From positions 1 to 57,810 of the IMG/VR virus record IMGVR_UViG_3300007735_000761: a DNA stretch of 57,810 bases. One strand, written 5' to 3'. Numbering within the stretch: position 1 is the stretch's first letter; the number at the start of each line of letters is the position of its first letter. The DNA is from a virus. A program made the position numbers and the translations under genes. Below the pieces are notes generated by a model. The model saw nothing but the letters and a program-made list of their open reading frames with translations, searched no databases and had not been told where the DNA came from. Shown piece by piece: positions 16,192 through 24,339 of this stretch.

Positions 16192-16532
16192 GGGAACCGG
16201 ACCCCTTCAGTATCCACGCGCTGGTTCTGGAGTGAGTCTACGTAAGCCGTGACGATGGCTTCGATGAACTCGTCAAACTGATCTGGCCTAAACTCCAGAA
16301 AGTTATAAGTCCCGCTGGCTTCGATAAACATCCCGGCAGCGGCAGAGGCTTCGTTAAGGGCGATCTTTTCGTTGGGTGACTTGTCGATCATATAGTCATC
16401 CATGCACCGCATTGAACAGAACCGGGCTTTCGGACGCAGCACCCCCGCCGGAGGAAGGTACAGGAACCCCCGAGCTTCCCGCTTGCACATCCTGCACAAA
16501 CCTAAACTCGACAATCTCTGTGTACTTACCAT
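16188..16532 (-). CDS. DUF6511-like zinc-binding protein
   Basis: A 114-residue protein with LCRMCKREARGF and FCSMRCMDDYMID, a CxxC...CxxxC zinc-finger-like arrangement, followed by an acidic helical half with DEFIEAIVTAYVDSLQ. This matches my memory of the DUF6511 phage family. Its first 137 bases lie inside the 3' end of the helicase gene in another frame, so the Cys region is encoded on top of the helicase tail. I chose the ATG at 16532; a TTG at 16553 would add seven residues. The function is unknown; the association with the helicase suggests DNA metabolism. Confidence 0.75.
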   Translation of the reverse strand: MVSTQRLSSLGLCRMCKREARGFLYLPPAGVLRPKARFCSMRCMDDYMIDKSPNEKIALNEASAAAGMFIEASGTYNFLEFRPDQFDEFIEAIVTAYVDSLQNQRVDTEGVRFP

Positions 16533-18075
16533 TCTTTCGGACTTTGATTTCAACAGGCTTCATCAGGTTTTCGGCTTTAGCGATAGCGTCTACGGTCGCA
16601 TTAGGGAGGATGCCGGGGCCGGTCATACGCCTACGCCACCACTTGAGCGCCTTGTCCTTGGGATAGCCCTTGTGGTCAAAGCAAACCCATTCCCGGTGAA
16701 CGTCCAGTCCGCAGCGGTATTCGACCCGCATGGAGTCCGGGCTACCGGCTTTCTTGTGTAGCCTATAAACCACCGCATTGACCTTGTGCCATGTCGCCGG
16801 AGCGTTGGCGCTCATTACAGGCAGCGTCGTTGCCGTCTGGTCGATAGCGGGCGGGGTCGCTGGCCACTTATAGCCACAGTCCGGGCATTCAGACGATCCC
16901 GCAAAGACGATGCTCTGGCACTTGGGGCAGGTTTTAGTCGGCGCTACGCCTTCTCCGTTCGATTTACGGGGCTTCTTGGGGTTGACCCGATCTACAGGCC
17001 CATGTCGGGCGATGTTGCCTGCAAAGTCCAATACGAGGCAGTCATCCTTCCCCGGATGGTTACGCATGCCCCGACCCATAATCTGTATATACAAGCCGGT
17101 TGATTGAGTGGGCCGCAGGATAGCCAGCAAATCCACCGCCGGGGCATTGAAGCCCGTGGTCAGTACGCCCATGGATGCCAGCGCACGAATCTTGCCTTGT
17201 TTGAACTCGCGCACAATGCGGTCGCGCTCAGCGGTTGGCGTGTCCCCGAAAATGGTTTCGCAGCTCACCCCGTAGCGCCGGACAATTTCTGACACGTTGG
17301 TGGCATGGCCGACGCCTGAGCAAAAGATCAGCCACGACTTACGGTCAGCCCCGTAGGCCATGATCTCCCGTACTACCGACTCGTTAACGTCCGCTCGGTT
17401 GACGGCTTTTTCCAGTTCGCCCGGAATGAACTCGCCGCCTCGGATACCCACTTGGGAGACATCCAAACGGGTCTTGGGCTGTTTTGATACCAAGCGCGTG
17501 AGGTAGTTCTGTTCAACCATGTCTTTGAGGTCAGCTTCATACGAAATCCCGTCAAACAGCGCCTCGTCGCCCGAGTGCAGCAAACCCGAGTCCAAGCGGT
17601 AGGGCGTAGCCGTCAGGCCAATCACCCGCACATGGGGGTTCATTATCTTCAAGTTGTTCAGAAATTTCTGATACATCGTGTTCGTCTTGCGCGGGATCAG
17701 ATGCGCTTCGTCCACGAGCACAAGGTCTACCTTCGTAAAGCCTGACGCTTTCTTGTAAACCGACTGTATCCCGCAGAATACGATGGACGGATCAAACTCG
17801 CGCTTCTTGAGTCCTGCCGAGTTGATGCCCGCAGCCGATTCGGGCCACAGGTTCTTCAGTTCATCGTAGTTCTGCTTAATCAGTTCGCGAACGTGCGTGA
17901 CAATCAGGATCTTGCTGTCCGGCCATTGCTGCAAAATCTGGCGGCAGAACTCTGCAATGACGATGCTCTTGCCGGTTCCCGTAGGCAGCACGATCAGGGG
18001 ATTGCCGTCGCTCTCGCCTAGATACCTCAACGTGGCATCAATGGCTTCGGATTGGTACGGTCTTAACGTAATCAC
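16396..18075 (-). CDS. SF2 DEAH-box DNA helicase
   Basis: A 559-residue ATP-dependent helicase of the type III restriction/UvsW-like superfamily 2. Walker A is PTGTGKS (31-37), DEAH lies at 122-125, GLTATP follows as motif III, and QIMGRGMR is motif VI in the second RecA-like domain. After the core there is a four-Cys zinc ribbon (CPKC...CPDCGY, about residues 385-405) and a C-terminal domain. The last about 50 residues become Ser/Gly/Pro-rich exactly where the next gene overlaps. It lies in an operon with a Cas4-like nuclease, an SSB-like protein and a Sak4-like ATPase, so it probably supports recombination-dependent replication or branch migration. Confidence 0.9.
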   Translation of the reverse strand: MITLRPYQSEAIDATLRYLGESDGNPLIVLPTGTGKSIVIAEFCRQILQQWPDSKILIVTHVRELIKQNYDELKNLWPESAAGINSAGLKKREFDPSIVFCGIQSVYKKASGFTKVDLVLVDEAHLIPRKTNTMYQKFLNNLKIMNPHVRVIGLTATPYRLDSGLLHSGDEALFDGISYEADLKDMVEQNYLTRLVSKQPKTRLDVSQVGIRGGEFIPGELEKAVNRADVNESVVREIMAYGADRKSWLIFCSGVGHATNVSEIVRRYGVSCETIFGDTPTAERDRIVREFKQGKIRALASMGVLTTGFNAPAVDLLAILRPTQSTGLYIQIMGRGMRNHPGKDDCLVLDFAGNIARHGPVDRVNPKKPRKSNGEGVAPTKTCPKCQSIVFAGSSECPDCGYKWPATPPAIDQTATTLPVMSANAPATWHKVNAVVYRLHKKAGSPDSMRVEYRCGLDVHREWVCFDHKGYPKDKALKWWRRRMTGPGILPNATVDAIAKAENLMKPVEIKVRKNGKYTEIVEFRFVQDVQAGSSGVPVPSSGGGAASESPVLFNAVHG

Positions 18076-18272
18076 GAATTCAACTCCGGTTTAGGAAGCT
18101 GCGCCAAAATCTTCGTCACGATGTTCTTGACGAGCAGCAATTCGGGGACGTTCTCGGACATGATGAGTGAGTAGCCGTAGATGTCTAATCCTTTCAGGAT
18201 CAAGATCATTTCATCATCGGTCAGCGTGAACTCTGCGATCTGGTTATCGTCTACTTGGCTGTGTCTATCCAT
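18072..18272 (-). CDS. Small acidic protein in recombination operon
   Basis: A 66-residue hypothetical protein, acidic and mostly helical (LTDDEMILILKGLDIYGYSL). It overlaps the end of the nuclease gene by 22 bases and the helicase start by four, so it is clearly embedded in the operon. No motif was recognised. Confidence 0.7.
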   Translation of the reverse strand: MDRHSQVDDNQIAEFTLTDDEMILILKGLDIYGYSLIMSENVPELLLVKNIVTKILAQLPKPELNS

Positions 18273-19201
18273 ATCGTCCCACCCCTTAACTTGTACTCGA
18301 CCCAGTTAGGACCCGAGTTTACCTGCTCACCGGGGATGAGATCAGGGACGTATAAATGGTTCTCGCAGCCTTGCTCTTGAGCTGGCATGTCTAAGTCTTT
18401 ATTGTGCAATTCACACTTCCACCCGCCCTCTTGCTGCGGGCTACTGTGCAAACAAGTGCGGCACGATTTGCGCTTCGGCAGCTCGTCTTCGTGACACATA
18501 CTGCGAAACGAACAGTACTTGCACTCGTGCCATGCTGGATCGCTGGAAATCTTGAGCGCAGGGCGGGGAGAGAAGATGATGCGTCTTGCCCGCTCTATGT
18601 ACTTCTCGGCTTCGCCCGGATCGTATTCTGTTACAACACTTGTTAGATCCCGCACCCCCGGCGACCCTGCCGTCAGGTAATGCTTCTTAGCGCCGAAGAA
18701 GTGCATGTAAATCTGAGCCTGTGCGTAATACACAATGTCCCAGTTTTTAAGCGCCGTGCTTTGATCAGAGTCCGTTAGCTTTTGCAGCTTCTTGAACTTC
18801 TGCTCGTTGACGATCTTGCACTCCCATACATACAACGTATGGGCATCTTGCAAAAGCCCGGTTAGCAGCCCGTCGCAGTTGCCGCGAAAGTGCCCGCCCA
18901 AATGCTCGAAAGAATGCTGAACACCGGGTTCCTTTTCCGTGGAAAGGTCCAACCCCGGAACCATCCGGAGCAGATCTGCAACGACCTGTTCGCCCCGATG
19001 TCCATCATTGATTCGTCGTAGCCCCGCAGCCTCAATGAAGCCGCGCTTAACCCACCTGAAGTTCAACCACAATTTGCGGTCACAGGGGTCTCCAATGGCC
19101 GATGCTCCAAGGTAAGGACGACTCCTTACTTCCTGAGTATTTTCAAGTGCATTATCTATTGCCCGTAAAGTCAGATCTTCAAGTTCTGGTAGCTTGACCA
19201 T
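18251..19201 (-). CDS. Cas4/RecB-like PD-(D/E)XK exonuclease
   Basis: A 316-residue nuclease. GHRGEQVVADLL (67-78) is the Gxx(x)E helix, D110 in FRGNCDGLL and E127-C-K129 in WECK form the PD-(D/E)XK site. C40 together with C-x2-C-x5-C in ECKYCSFRSMC gives the four cysteines expected for a Cas4/AddB-like iron-sulfur cluster. A second Cys group (SCRTC...KCEL...GCENH) follows and could bind zinc. It probably resects DNA ends for the adjacent annealing ATPase. The start ATG at 19201 has a GGGAGG site just upstream; a TTG 12 bases earlier is less likely. The 85 bases between it and the SSB-like gene show nothing but G/C-rich sequence. Confidence 0.85.
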   Translation of the reverse strand: MVKLPELEDLTLRAIDNALENTQEVRSRPYLGASAIGDPCDRKLWLNFRWVKRGFIEAAGLRRINDGHRGEQVVADLLRMVPGLDLSTEKEPGVQHSFEHLGGHFRGNCDGLLTGLLQDAHTLYVWECKIVNEQKFKKLQKLTDSDQSTALKNWDIVYYAQAQIYMHFFGAKKHYLTAGSPGVRDLTSVVTEYDPGEAEKYIERARRIIFSPRPALKISSDPAWHECKYCSFRSMCHEDELPKRKSCRTCLHSSPQQEGGWKCELHNKDLDMPAQEQGCENHLYVPDLIPGEQVNSGPNWVEYKLRGGTIWIDTAK

Positions 19202-19286
19202 GCCCCCTCCCAAAGAGGGCGCGACACGCGGGGGAGCAAATAGTAGGTGGGGGGATACTGCTCTCCCGAATGCCGCGCCCCGCTAG

Positions 19287-19769
19287 TTACTTCTTATGAC
19301 GTTCCCAAGGCTTCGCCGTTGCAGCGCCGGTTGATGCCGGAGCAGCCGCAGCCGCAGGAGCCGTGCTTACGCCATTGAGGGACATGTACGCCGGTCGGGC
19401 TTCCAGAGCACCCTGCTTGTTTTCCTTGTGGGTGATGGCAACCTTCAGCGGCTTGTTGTGCAACTGCACCGAGTCAGTCGGCAGGTTCTCAAAGTTGAGT
19501 GCCGAGCAAATGTTGGCCAGTTGCTTGCGGGCGATCTTGACCGCAGCCTCGTTCTTGTTGAACAGGTTCAAGCGGTCCCAGAACTTACGGCCCGCGTACT
19601 TCGGGCCAAGGATGCTGAACTCCAGCCAGAGATACTGACCGTCGCCCGCCTTCGTTGCGCGCAGTTCCGAGTCCACGATCTGCATCTGGTACTCACCAGC
19701 GGGCAGAATCTCAGGCGAGTCCTCGCCCATGTTCTGGAAGTCAGCAGGATTCAAATTTAAAAGCGCCAT
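19287..19769 (-). CDS. DUF669-type ssDNA-binding protein
   Basis: A 160-residue protein whose core (residues about 20-115) has LPAGEYQMQIVDSELRATK, YLWLEFSILGPKYAGRKFWD and KPLKVAITHKENKQG, the pattern of DUF669 proteins that act as phage single-stranded DNA-binding proteins. The tail (about 132-160) is a flexible Ala/Pro/Ser region ending PWERHKK. It lies four bases after the Sak4-like gene, a common pairing, and probably coats ssDNA for annealing and replication. Confidence 0.82.
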   Translation of the reverse strand: MALLNLNPADFQNMGEDSPEILPAGEYQMQIVDSELRATKAGDGQYLWLEFSILGPKYAGRKFWDRLNLFNKNEAAVKIARKQLANICSALNFENLPTDSVQLHNKPLKVAITHKENKQGALEARPAYMSLNGVSTAPAAAAAPASTGAATAKPWERHKK

Positions 19770-19773
19770 GGTC

Positions 19774-20538
19774 TTACTCTCCTACGATGTTGTTCATAGC
19801 GGTGCCCAATGCATCCGCAAACTTTGGGTAATCAAGCGGCAGAATGTCCGGCAGCGGCCAACGTGACTTGGCTTGCCAACCCGGTCGCTCTTGCGTGTAG
19901 ATGACGCGATTGCCTGTGCCCACCGCACGAGTGACTTTTTGGTTGAAGCCAACGTCGCTCTTAACGGTCGAGTACTGCTGATTCGCAAACATCAGAATGT
20001 CGCACCACTCGCTAATCAGACTGGCGCTGCCGTGATGCAGATCCAACTGATAGCGGTCATACGGGTCCGCAAGCGGGTCATCGAATCGCTTGACTTGCGT
20101 ATGAGCAAGCAGAATCACCTGCATGTTCTTCACATTACGCAAATGGTCAAGCCCGTCGAGTAGTTGCTTCCAATACTCCGTCGCTGCCTTGTAGCCACGC
20201 CCGTAGCCAATGGCGTCGATGGTCGGGACGTTGTTGTCCTTCGCCACGCGCTTATGGACGAGTTGCTCTGCCCAATCCGCAGAGTCAAGCACCACGGTGT
20301 TGAAGTCGTGATCCTCGGCTGCGAGTGCGCCAATAGCGTCCATGATGTCGTCCATTGACTGGCAGACCGGGAACGCATTGACGTTGATTGCATCCAATCC
20401 TTCTTCGGTCACGATGTAGACCGGGTTCGGGGCTTGTGACGCAAAGGTTGATTTACCGATGCCGTGAGTGCCGTACACCACAATGCGCGGCGGACGAGCA
20501 ACTCCAGTCTTTCTCAGGCTGCTTAATGAAATAGCCAT
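19774..20538 (-). CDS. Sak4-like RecA-fold ATPase (AAA_24), single-strand annealing protein
   Basis: A 254-residue P-loop protein. Walker A is GTHGIGKST (23-31); Walker B is TVVLDSADW (about 80-88); VILLAHTQVKRFDDP follows as a motif III-like segment. This is the phage AAA_24/Sak4 type, reduced Rad51/RecA-like proteins that anneal single strands with the help of an SSB. The DUF669 protein just downstream would be that partner. The gene is the second in the leftward operon, one base after the upstream gene. Confidence 0.85.
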   Translation of the reverse strand: MAISLSSLRKTGVARPPRIVVYGTHGIGKSTFASQAPNPVYIVTEEGLDAINVNAFPVCQSMDDIMDAIGALAAEDHDFNTVVLDSADWAEQLVHKRVAKDNNVPTIDAIGYGRGYKAATEYWKQLLDGLDHLRNVKNMQVILLAHTQVKRFDDPLADPYDRYQLDLHHGSASLISEWCDILMFANQQYSTVKSDVGFNQKVTRAVGTGNRVIYTQERPGWQAKSRWPLPDILPLDYPKFADALGTAMNNIVGE

Positions 20539-20539
20539 C

Positions 20540-20914
20540 TCATGCTCCCATGACGATTTGAACGGTGGTTTTTGCAGGTTCCACAGTCAGCGCCGGAGCG
20601 AGGATTTTGTAGAACGCTGGTTCGTTGTTGGCGAGATACTTCACGCCAGTCTCATCCAAAGCGCGCTTCACCGGCCAGAGTGACTCGGGGATCTTGCTCG
20701 ACACTTGGTCAAACTTTTCCCAGTCAATCTTGCGATTCACGCGCCCGGTAATCGTGACTTTGAAGTCACCGATACTGTGGGTCTTGCTGCCCTCGTCTCG
20801 CTTACCCAATACGGTAACGAGCTCTTCTTCAAGTTGGATGCGCTGACGCTGCGCTTCCTTCTCCATCTGCTTCGCAGCGAACAAGTCGGCTGCAATTTCG
20901 ATCTCATTTCGCAT
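20540..20914 (-). CDS. Conserved phage protein paired with Sak4
   Basis: A 124-residue protein with an N-terminal helix rich in Glu/Gln (AADLFAAKQMEKEAQRQR) and a beta-rich second half (DFKVTITGRVNRKIDWEKFD). I recognise it as a small protein often found before Sak4/ERF genes, with no assigned activity. It is the first gene of the recombination operon, next to the divergent control region. Confidence 0.75.
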   Translation of the reverse strand: MRNEIEIAADLFAAKQMEKEAQRQRIQLEEELVTVLGKRDEGSKTHSIGDFKVTITGRVNRKIDWEKFDQVSSKIPESLWPVKRALDETGVKYLANNEPAFYKILAPALTVEPAKTTVQIVMGA

Positions 20915-20951
20915 AACGGTTTCCTTGTTTAGTGTTCAGTTTTCAGGTTTG

Positions 20952-20998
20952 GGACATGGGACAAGACCGGACAAAGCCGGACAATTCCTCCCATGTCC
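20952..20998. promoter_or_regulatory. Operator array in the divergent control region
   Basis: GGACATGGGA (20952-20961) and TCCCATGTCC (20989-20998) form a perfect 10-bp inverted repeat. Between and overlapping them GGACAA occurs at 20959, 20969 and 20979, exactly one helical turn apart. The array lies between the leftward recombination operon (starts 20914) and the rightward HTH gene (starts 21070), so it is a likely binding site for a regulator controlling one or both. Confidence 0.6.
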
Positions 20999-21018
20999 GA
21001 AGTGGACGTTACTCCCAC

Positions 21019-21053
21019 TTGTGACGAAATGCAAGCGGTGGCATGATGTCACC
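21019..21053 (+). promoter_or_regulatory. Promoter candidate with overlapping palindrome before the HTH gene
   Basis: TTGTGA (21019-21024) and CATGAT (21042-21047) are 17 bp apart, a sigma70-like arrangement. GGTGGCATGATGTCACC (21037-21053) is a near-perfect palindrome covering the -10. The HTH gene follows with an AGGAGG site at 21060. The layout suggests autorepression. Confidence 0.5.
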
Positions 21054-21069
21054 ATTCCTAGGAGGACAA

Positions 21070-21423
21070 ATGACCCTTAACGAATGGCTTGAGCGAAATT
21101 GCTTGACGCACGAAGAGTTCGCTGATATGTGCGGCTGCACTCGTTCGGCGGTAACCCGGTGGGTCTTGGGGGCTCGACTGCCGCACCCCAAGTGGCTGAA
21201 GGTAATCCACCGCAAAACCAAAGGTCAAGTCACGATGTTCCGGCAGGGGCAGAACGACCGTGAGCGAGCGTTTATTTTGCTCTACACACGGGGGTTTACC
21301 GTAGAAGCTGCGGCGAAAAGGCTGCGTATTCACCGCAATACTCTCTCCAAGTTTTTCAGAGGGCAGGCTCAGACGCCGCCCGAAATCGTGTCACGTATAT
21401 ACAAATTAGCGGGGTTGGAATGA
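21070..21423 (+). CDS. HTH transcriptional regulator (Cro/YdaS-like)
   Basis: A 117-residue protein. Residues about 10-40 (LTHEEFADMCGCTRSAVTRW) are a lambda-repressor-like helix-turn-helix; a second HTH-like unit lies at about 80-105 (FTVEAAAKRLRIHRNTLSKF). I chose ATG 21070 because AGGAGG stands five bases upstream; an in-frame ATG at 21043 lies inside the palindrome. It is the first gene rightward from the control region and is coupled to RusA by ATGA. It probably regulates the divergent early promoters. Confidence 0.8.
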   Translation: MTLNEWLERNCLTHEEFADMCGCTRSAVTRWVLGARLPHPKWLKVIHRKTKGQVTMFRQGQNDRERAFILLYTRGFTVEAAAKRLRIHRNTLSKFFRGQAQTPPEIVSRIYKLAGLE

Positions 21424-21797
21424 TTGATCTCGTCATCTACGGTAAGCCCGTAGGCAAGGCGCGTCCACGCTTTGGCCGAAACAAGAAAGGCGGCGTGGTG
21501 ACTTACACGCCACAAGAAACCAAGTTGTACGAGCAGGGCGTTCAAACGCTCGCGCAAGTTGCTATGTTCGGAAAGTCCATGCTAGAAGGGCCGGTGAAGG
21601 TCACGATTAAAGCGTACTTTCAGCACAGCAAAAAAACAGGATGGCACATCTCGCGTCCGGATCTTGACAACATCGTCAAGGCAATCCTCGACGGCTTGAA
21701 CGGCACCGTATTCAGCGACGACGCTGTGGTGTGTCAGCTTGTTGCCTCTAAAGAATACGGCGAAGAACGAGTTGAGGTTCAAGTCGAAAATGTCTGA
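21420..21797 (+). CDS. rusA: Holliday junction resolvase RusA
   Basis: A 125-residue protein with the N-terminal GKPVGKARPRFGR and the catalytic region RPDLDNIVKAILDGLNG (79-95), where D81, D83 and D91 match the metal-binding Asp residues of RusA; FSDDAVV follows. RusA is a dimeric endonuclease that cuts Holliday junctions. It would resolve recombination and replication intermediates before packaging. It overlaps the HTH gene by four and the primase by eight bases. Confidence 0.93.
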   Translation: MIDLVIYGKPVGKARPRFGRNKKGGVVTYTPQETKLYEQGVQTLAQVAMFGKSMLEGPVKVTIKAYFQHSKKTGWHISRPDLDNIVKAILDGLNGTVFSDDAVVCQLVASKEYGEERVEVQVENV

Positions 21798-24030
21798 CAG
21801 TTACATTGATCAATACGCCGCGAAACTCGTAGACGGCGGCTATCGCATCATTCCCATCATGCCGGGGACTAAGCGCCCCGGTCGCTACGATGGCGAGAAG
21901 TGGGGCGATCTAGCTCGTTGGACCGAGATCGACGCGCAGCAAGTTCATATCGACTTGTGGGCTAAATGGCCGGGATGCGGCATCGGCATCCTTACGGGTG
22001 AAGTCGTTGCTATCGACATCGACGTTCTGGATGAAAGCATTGCCGTAGCCATTGGGGAAGTCTTCCAAAAGAAGCTCGGTCGCACCGACATGATCCGCGT
22101 GGGTAAGGCTCCAAAGGCGCTTTACCTCTACCGGACATTAGAGCCCTTTACTAAGATTTCGCTGCACCCGATTGAAGTGCTCGCACAGGGCCAGCAGTTT
22201 GTGGCCTATGCCACGCATCCCGAAACCGGCAAGCCTTACGCATGGCCGTTGGATGCTCCGCACGAAGTCCCGGTCAAGGCGCTTCCCATTGTCACCCGCG
22301 AGCAAGTGCTGGAGGCCGCTGAGGAAGCCTATAAAGCCCTCCCGCCCAATTTGCGGCGTACCCGGCTCGTCACTACGGTTGTGCCAGACAAGGACGCTAA
22401 AACGTCCTACGACGGTCTTGTGGGCACCATGGCGGCGGTTGAGGACGCGCTCAAGTTTGTTCCGAATCCTGATTTGTCTTGGGACGATTGGAACCGCATC
22501 GGCATGGCGATCTACTGCGCGACCGAAGCCAAGGGTCTGCATATCTTCGATCAATGGTCGCGTGAGTCAGGCAAGTACAACAGTCTCGAAACCACCCAAC
22601 GGTGGGAGCACTACAGCAAATCGCCGCCCTCCAAAATTGGCGCGGGTACGCTTTACTACTTCGCGCAAAAGAACGGCTGGGCACCGCCTCCGCATCTTGA
22701 TCTCAACCCGCAAGTCCGCGCCGTCAAGGTAGACCTGACCGGGCTTAAAGAACCGAAGAAAATGCCTCGCAGTACTCGCGAGAACTTTCCGCAGGATTGG
22801 TTCACAAGCCCCTCTCTTGTCGGTCGCGTCACGCGCTGGATCAATGCGACCTCGCAGCAACCACAACCCACCTTCGCACTTGCGAACGCGCTTGCCATGT
22901 TCGGGGCAATCTTTGGGCGGCGCTACGCCATGGCGCATCTCAATACACGCTGCAACCTCTTTGTGATTGCCGTCGCCAAAACAGGTGCGGGTAAGGATCA
23001 CTCCCGGCAGCGCATCAAGGAACTCATGGCCGCAGCGGGATTGCACCAGATTATCTGTGGCGACCGCTTCAGTTCTGGCGTAGCCATCCTGCGAACGCTT
23101 TTTGAGTTCCCCTCGCGCATCAGTCACCTCGACGAGATGGGCCTGTACCTTCAGAGCTTGACCGCCAAGAACGCTGCAAGCCATCAGCGCGACATCATCA
23201 AGACCTTGCTTGAAGTCTATTCCAGCAGCGGTGGCATGTATCACGGTCAAGAATATGCGGACGTTACGAACCGCATCCGCTACGACATCAATCAGCCTAA
23301 CTTCAACTTCTTCGGCACGACCACGCCGCGCACGCTGATCCCGGCGTTGAACTTCGACATGGTGGATAACGGTACGCTCTCGCGCTTCCTGCTTATCCCT
23401 CCGTTTGAAGACTATCCCGACACGCAGATGCCGGAAGCCATCCCGGTTCCCGAAGACATCGTGAAAGACATCATGGACTCGTACAACGTCGTCCCGGCGG
23501 GAGTGGGCAACCTTGCAAATCAACCCTCGTTGCCCAACTCGCCCGTGGTGCCCATGGTGGTGCATTGGGAGGCTACGGCGTTCGATGAATACAAGGCCGT
23601 CAGAGACTGGCAGCTCAAGCAGTCGCGCTCGGATGACGCTCTCTGGGTGCGCTATAGCGAACTCACCGTCAAACTCGCCATGATCGAAGCCATAGCGCGT
23701 GATCCCATATCGCCTACCGTGACCTTTGAAATCTTTAAGATGGCGAATGATTTGGTGCGCTGGTCGTTCAATTACACGGCAGACTTGATCCACCGCGAAG
23801 TGGCAGAGAACGAAATCGAAGCCTCACACAAGCGCGTCTTGAACTTCATCCGTAAGCAGGGCGAAGCCGGAGCCAGTAGCACTCAACTGGCTAAGTCCTT
23901 GCAGGGCATGAAAGCCCGCGACCGCAACGAGATACTTCAGACGCTGCTGGAGTCCGGCGACATCGTGGAGGATGTCATCTCCAAGGAGGGGCCGGGGCGT
24001 AGCCGTAGGGTTTACAGGCTCAGGAAGTGA
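21790..24030 (+). CDS. Primase-polymerase fused to D5/DUF3987-like ATPase
   Basis: A 746-residue replication protein. Residues 1-165 are a prim-pol domain: GCGIGILTGEVVAIDIDV with metal ligands D76 and D78, and GQQFVAYATHPETGKPYAWP. Residues about 225-297 resemble a PriCT linker (SWDDWNRIGMAIYCATEAKG). Residues about 340-620 are an ATPase domain with Walker A-like AKTGAGKDHS (396-405). The C-terminal 70 residues look like a winged helix. It should prime and unwind phage DNA. The start is ATG 21790, coupled to RusA. No separate DNA polymerase is visible in the window. Confidence 0.88.
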   Translation: MSDSYIDQYAAKLVDGGYRIIPIMPGTKRPGRYDGEKWGDLARWTEIDAQQVHIDLWAKWPGCGIGILTGEVVAIDIDVLDESIAVAIGEVFQKKLGRTDMIRVGKAPKALYLYRTLEPFTKISLHPIEVLAQGQQFVAYATHPETGKPYAWPLDAPHEVPVKALPIVTREQVLEAAEEAYKALPPNLRRTRLVTTVVPDKDAKTSYDGLVGTMAAVEDALKFVPNPDLSWDDWNRIGMAIYCATEAKGLHIFDQWSRESGKYNSLETTQRWEHYSKSPPSKIGAGTLYYFAQKNGWAPPPHLDLNPQVRAVKVDLTGLKEPKKMPRSTRENFPQDWFTSPSLVGRVTRWINATSQQPQPTFALANALAMFGAIFGRRYAMAHLNTRCNLFVIAVAKTGAGKDHSRQRIKELMAAAGLHQIICGDRFSSGVAILRTLFEFPSRISHLDEMGLYLQSLTAKNAASHQRDIIKTLLEVYSSSGGMYHGQEYADVTNRIRYDINQPNFNFFGTTTPRTLIPALNFDMVDNGTLSRFLLIPPFEDYPDTQMPEAIPVPEDIVKDIMDSYNVVPAGVGNLANQPSLPNSPVVPMVVHWEATAFDEYKAVRDWQLKQSRSDDALWVRYSELTVKLAMIEAIARDPISPTVTFEIFKMANDLVRWSFNYTADLIHREVAENEIEASHKRVLNFIRKQGEAGASSTQLAKSLQGMKARDRNEILQTLLESGDIVEDVISKEGPGRSRRVYRLRK

Positions 24031-24067
24031 AAAAAATCCCCGGAGGAACTTACGCTCAACTCCGGGG
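24031..24067 (-). terminator. Rho-independent terminator for the leftward small-gene operon
   Basis: On the minus strand CCCCGGAG pairs perfectly with CTCCGGGG (24060-24067 with 24038-24045) around a 14-base loop and is followed by a run of T residues (A-tract at 24031-24036 on the plus strand). It lies directly after the stop of the convergent primase gene and ends transcription coming from 24124 and beyond. Confidence 0.88.
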
Positions 24068-24123
24068 CAACACCCTTATCGGGTGACTCTCTAGGAGAAA
24101 CAACGAGATAGCACAGCCCGAGA

Positions 24124-24339
24124 TTACTCCCTCGGATCGTTGCCTGCAAGCCACTCCACGTACCACAGGGTTTTACGGGCGTCCTGCTCCACGGCGTCCT
24201 TATGCCCAAGCCGCCAGAGGTAAGCAATCGCGGTGCCCTTCAAGAACCCCCGCCACTCCTCCGGGGTGAGAGCTGACCGGATGGCATCAATGCACTCAAT
24301 CTCACCCTTCTTGTAGTGACTTGGATTTACGGGATCCAT
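24124..24339 (-). CDS. DUF3310 protein
   Basis: A 71-residue protein: VNPSHYKKGEIECIDAIRS, then FLKGTAIAYLWRLGHKD and ARKTLWYVEWL. This is the complete DUF3310 pattern, known from many phages as a putative nucleotide-binding or nucleotide-metabolism protein with no proven reaction. I chose ATG 24339, preceded by AAGGA; a longer frame to 24486 overlaps a better supported gene. It is the last gene before the terminator. Confidence 0.82.
   Translation of the reverse strand: MDPVNPSHYKKGEIECIDAIRSALTPEEWRGFLKGTAIAYLWRLGHKDAVEQDARKTLWYVEWLAGNDPRE

Noticed and set aside
16188-16215. Terminator between the convergent operons
   Set aside because: Only a 5-bp AGGGG/CCCCT stem without a T-run is present.
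22567-23793. Open frame of about 400 codons on the minus strand opposite the primase gene
   Set aside because: Its composition (His/Arg/Asp-rich, no domain) is typical of antisense shadow frames, it has no coupled neighbours, and the plus-strand gene has clear domains throughout.
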